NCBI RefSeq assembly: GCF_023715565.1
Contig: NZ_JAMBOJ010000002.1
Coordinates: 1-64,000 of the forward strand
From: Cytobacillus firmus
Lineage (GTDB): Bacteria > Bacillota > Bacilli > Bacillales > Cytobacillaceae
Length of the DNA: 64,000 nucleotides
Direction of reading: 5' to 3'
The notes under the pieces were generated by a model that was not told the DNA's origin, searched no databases, and saw nothing but the letters and a program-made list of their open reading frames with translations. How positions within the stretch are numbered: position 1 is the first letter of the stretch; the number at the start of each line of letters is the position of its first letter. Positions 63,035 through 64,000 of this stretch are shown piece after piece. The position numbers and the translations under genes were made by a program.

Positions 63035-63568
63035 TTGCTAAAAGTACTAAAATGGCTGGACGAAAACTTTGAAAAATACATACTATTCGTTTTATCGGCT
63101 ATCATGGTTTCGGTCATTTTTATACAAGTGTTTATGCGCTATGTGATGTCCAATTCACTGTCATGGTCAGAAGAGCTTGCGCGGTACTGCTTTATCTGGC
63201 TTATCTATATCGGTATCAGCTACGCAGTCAAACATCATCGCCATATTAAAGTAGATGCAGCACTCATTCTCTTTAAAGATAAAACGAAAATCTATTTTTC
63301 ACTCATCTCTAATATCCTCTTTTTAGTATTCTGCGTATATGTAGTGTTCTATGGCTTCGGAATTGCATCCCAGCTGCTGATGTTTGGACAGACAACACCA
63401 GCACTTCAAATTCCAACAGGCGTTGTATATCTTGCTCCACCGGTTGGCATGGGGCTTGCTGGCATCCGATTGATTCAAAATATCATAGGCAATATTATAT
63501 CGATTAAAAACTTTGATAAAACACATGTACTGCCAAAAGATGCTGAGCAAAATATAAATGTGATCTAG
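63035..63568 (+). CDS. TRAP transporter small permease (DctQ type)
   Basis: 177 residues, TTG start after GAAGAGAGG. Four membrane helices; the motif SLSWSEELARYCFIWLIYIG is typical of DctQ. It bridges the binding protein and the large permease. Confidence 0.93.
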   Translation: MLKVLKWLDENFEKYILFVLSAIMVSVIFIQVFMRYVMSNSLSWSEELARYCFIWLIYIGISYAVKHHRHIKVDAALILFKDKTKIYFSLISNILFLVFCVYVVFYGFGIASQLLMFGQTTPALQIPTGVVYLAPPVGMGLAGIRLIQNIIGNIISIKNFDKTHVLPKDAEQNINVI

Positions 63569-63591
63569 CTATTAAAGGGGGTAAGATCTGA

Positions 63592-64000
63592 ATGGCGGGA
63601 GTATTATTTGGTTCATTTGCTGCATTCCTCTTTTTAACTGTACCAATAGGAATTGCGATCGGATTAGCCGTATTATTCACTATTTTGTATACCGGCAGTA
63701 TGCCAGTGGAATTCCTGATGAAAGAATTAACAAACTCAGTTGACTCCTTTCCGCTGCTGGCTGTTCCATACTTTATCATCGCCGGTGAGATTATGGGTAA
63801 AGGAGGAATATCGAAGCGCCTCTTTAATGTAGCCGATTCAATGGTAGGGAATAAGACAGGCGGCATTGCTATGGCTACGATTGTTACCTGTATGTTTTTT
63901 GCAGCGATTTCAGGATCTGGACCTGCAACTGTTGCGGCGATTGGCGGAATTATGATTCCAGCCATGGTCCAAAAAGGGTATGACAAACGCTTTGCAACAG
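63592..64000 (+). CDS. TRAP transporter large permease (DctM type), partial
   Basis: 136 codons from ATG 63592 (MAGVLFGSFAAFLFLTVPIGIA) to the end of the window, after AAAGGGGG. The segment SFPLLAVPYFIIAGEIMGKGGI and the FFAAISGSGPATVAAIGGIM motif are those of the DctM ion-coupled permease. The gene continues outside the window. Confidence 0.93.
   Translation, partial: MAGVLFGSFAAFLFLTVPIGIAIGLAVLFTILYTGSMPVEFLMKELTNSVDSFPLLAVPYFIIAGEIMGKGGISKRLFNVADSMVGNKTGGIAMATIVTCMFFAAISGSGPATVAAIGGIMIPAMVQKGYDKRFAT

Noticed and set aside
1-64000. tRNA or rRNA genes, prophage genes
   Set aside because: None was recognised anywhere in the window by reading.

Overview
The window is chromosomal DNA from a low-to-mid GC, motile, endospore-lineage Firmicute of the Bacillaceae. 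The backbone follows the Bacillus subtilis order tagO / lytR-type gene / yvyE / degS-degU / degV-type gene / comFA-comFC / yvyF-flgM-flgN-flgK-flgL-yviE-fliW-csrA-hag / flaG-fliD-fliS-fliT / hpf / secA / prfB. Strong Shine-Dalgarno sites, many TTG and GTG starts, and sigma-D and sigma-B type promoters fit this. The genus cannot be fixed from the sequence alone; Cytobacillus- or Mesobacillus-like is a guess.

Layout. (a) 1-881: left-truncated IS1182-type insertion sequence. (b) 1.2-6.4 kb: two convergent genes for large secreted repeat proteins, an SH3-repeat glucosaminidase (autolysin) and a repeat protein with a C39-like cysteine peptidase domain. (c) 6.8-15.6 kb: cell-wall polymer genes (TagA-type glycosyltransferase, flippase, DUF5693 membrane protein, CsaB pyruvyltransferase, TagO, LCP ligase) and yigZ/yvyE. 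(d) 16-22 kb: degS-degU, two small antisense genes, a DegV/FakB-type gene and comFA-comFC, where comFC appears to start at ATT. (e) 22.1-25.4 kb: a 1100-residue PAS4-GGDEF-EAL-PilZ protein. (f) 25.5-36.6 kb: late flagellar genes with the FliW-CsrA-Hag circuit, a decayed UPF0489 gene between hag and flaG, and yjfB. (g) 36.8 kb: hpf with a sigma-B-type promoter. (h) 37.4-57.7 kb: about 20 kb separating hpf from secA, genes that are adjacent in B. subtilis. It holds a sigma-D-driven BMP lipoprotein/chemoreceptor operon with a nonsense codon in the receptor, a MITE with the IS1182 ends, a histidine kinase/response regulator/membrane protein operon, an oligopeptide ABC transporter, an Xaa-Pro peptidase, a cytoplasmic gamma-glutamyltransferase-like enzyme, a split chromate-transporter-family pair, a DUF1028 protein and a SEC-C protein. 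(i) 57.7-61.5 kb: secA and frameshifted prfB. (j) 61.7-64 kb: a TRAP transporter operon, cut by the window end.

The most unusual sequence is non-coding. A 52-bp tandem array of 14 alternating hairpin units lies upstream of secA (56.7-57.4 kb). A separate family of 20-21-bp-periodic TGCAAATAG arrays occurs at three intergenic sites (19.6, 37.4 and 44.5 kb). Neither matches a repeat family I can name.

How the parts work together: DegS-DegU, FlgM/sigma-D, CsrA-FliW and the c-di-GMP protein form a motility/competence control region. The 41.7-55.4 kb cluster looks like a self-contained peptide sensing, import and degradation unit, but its substrate is not evident.
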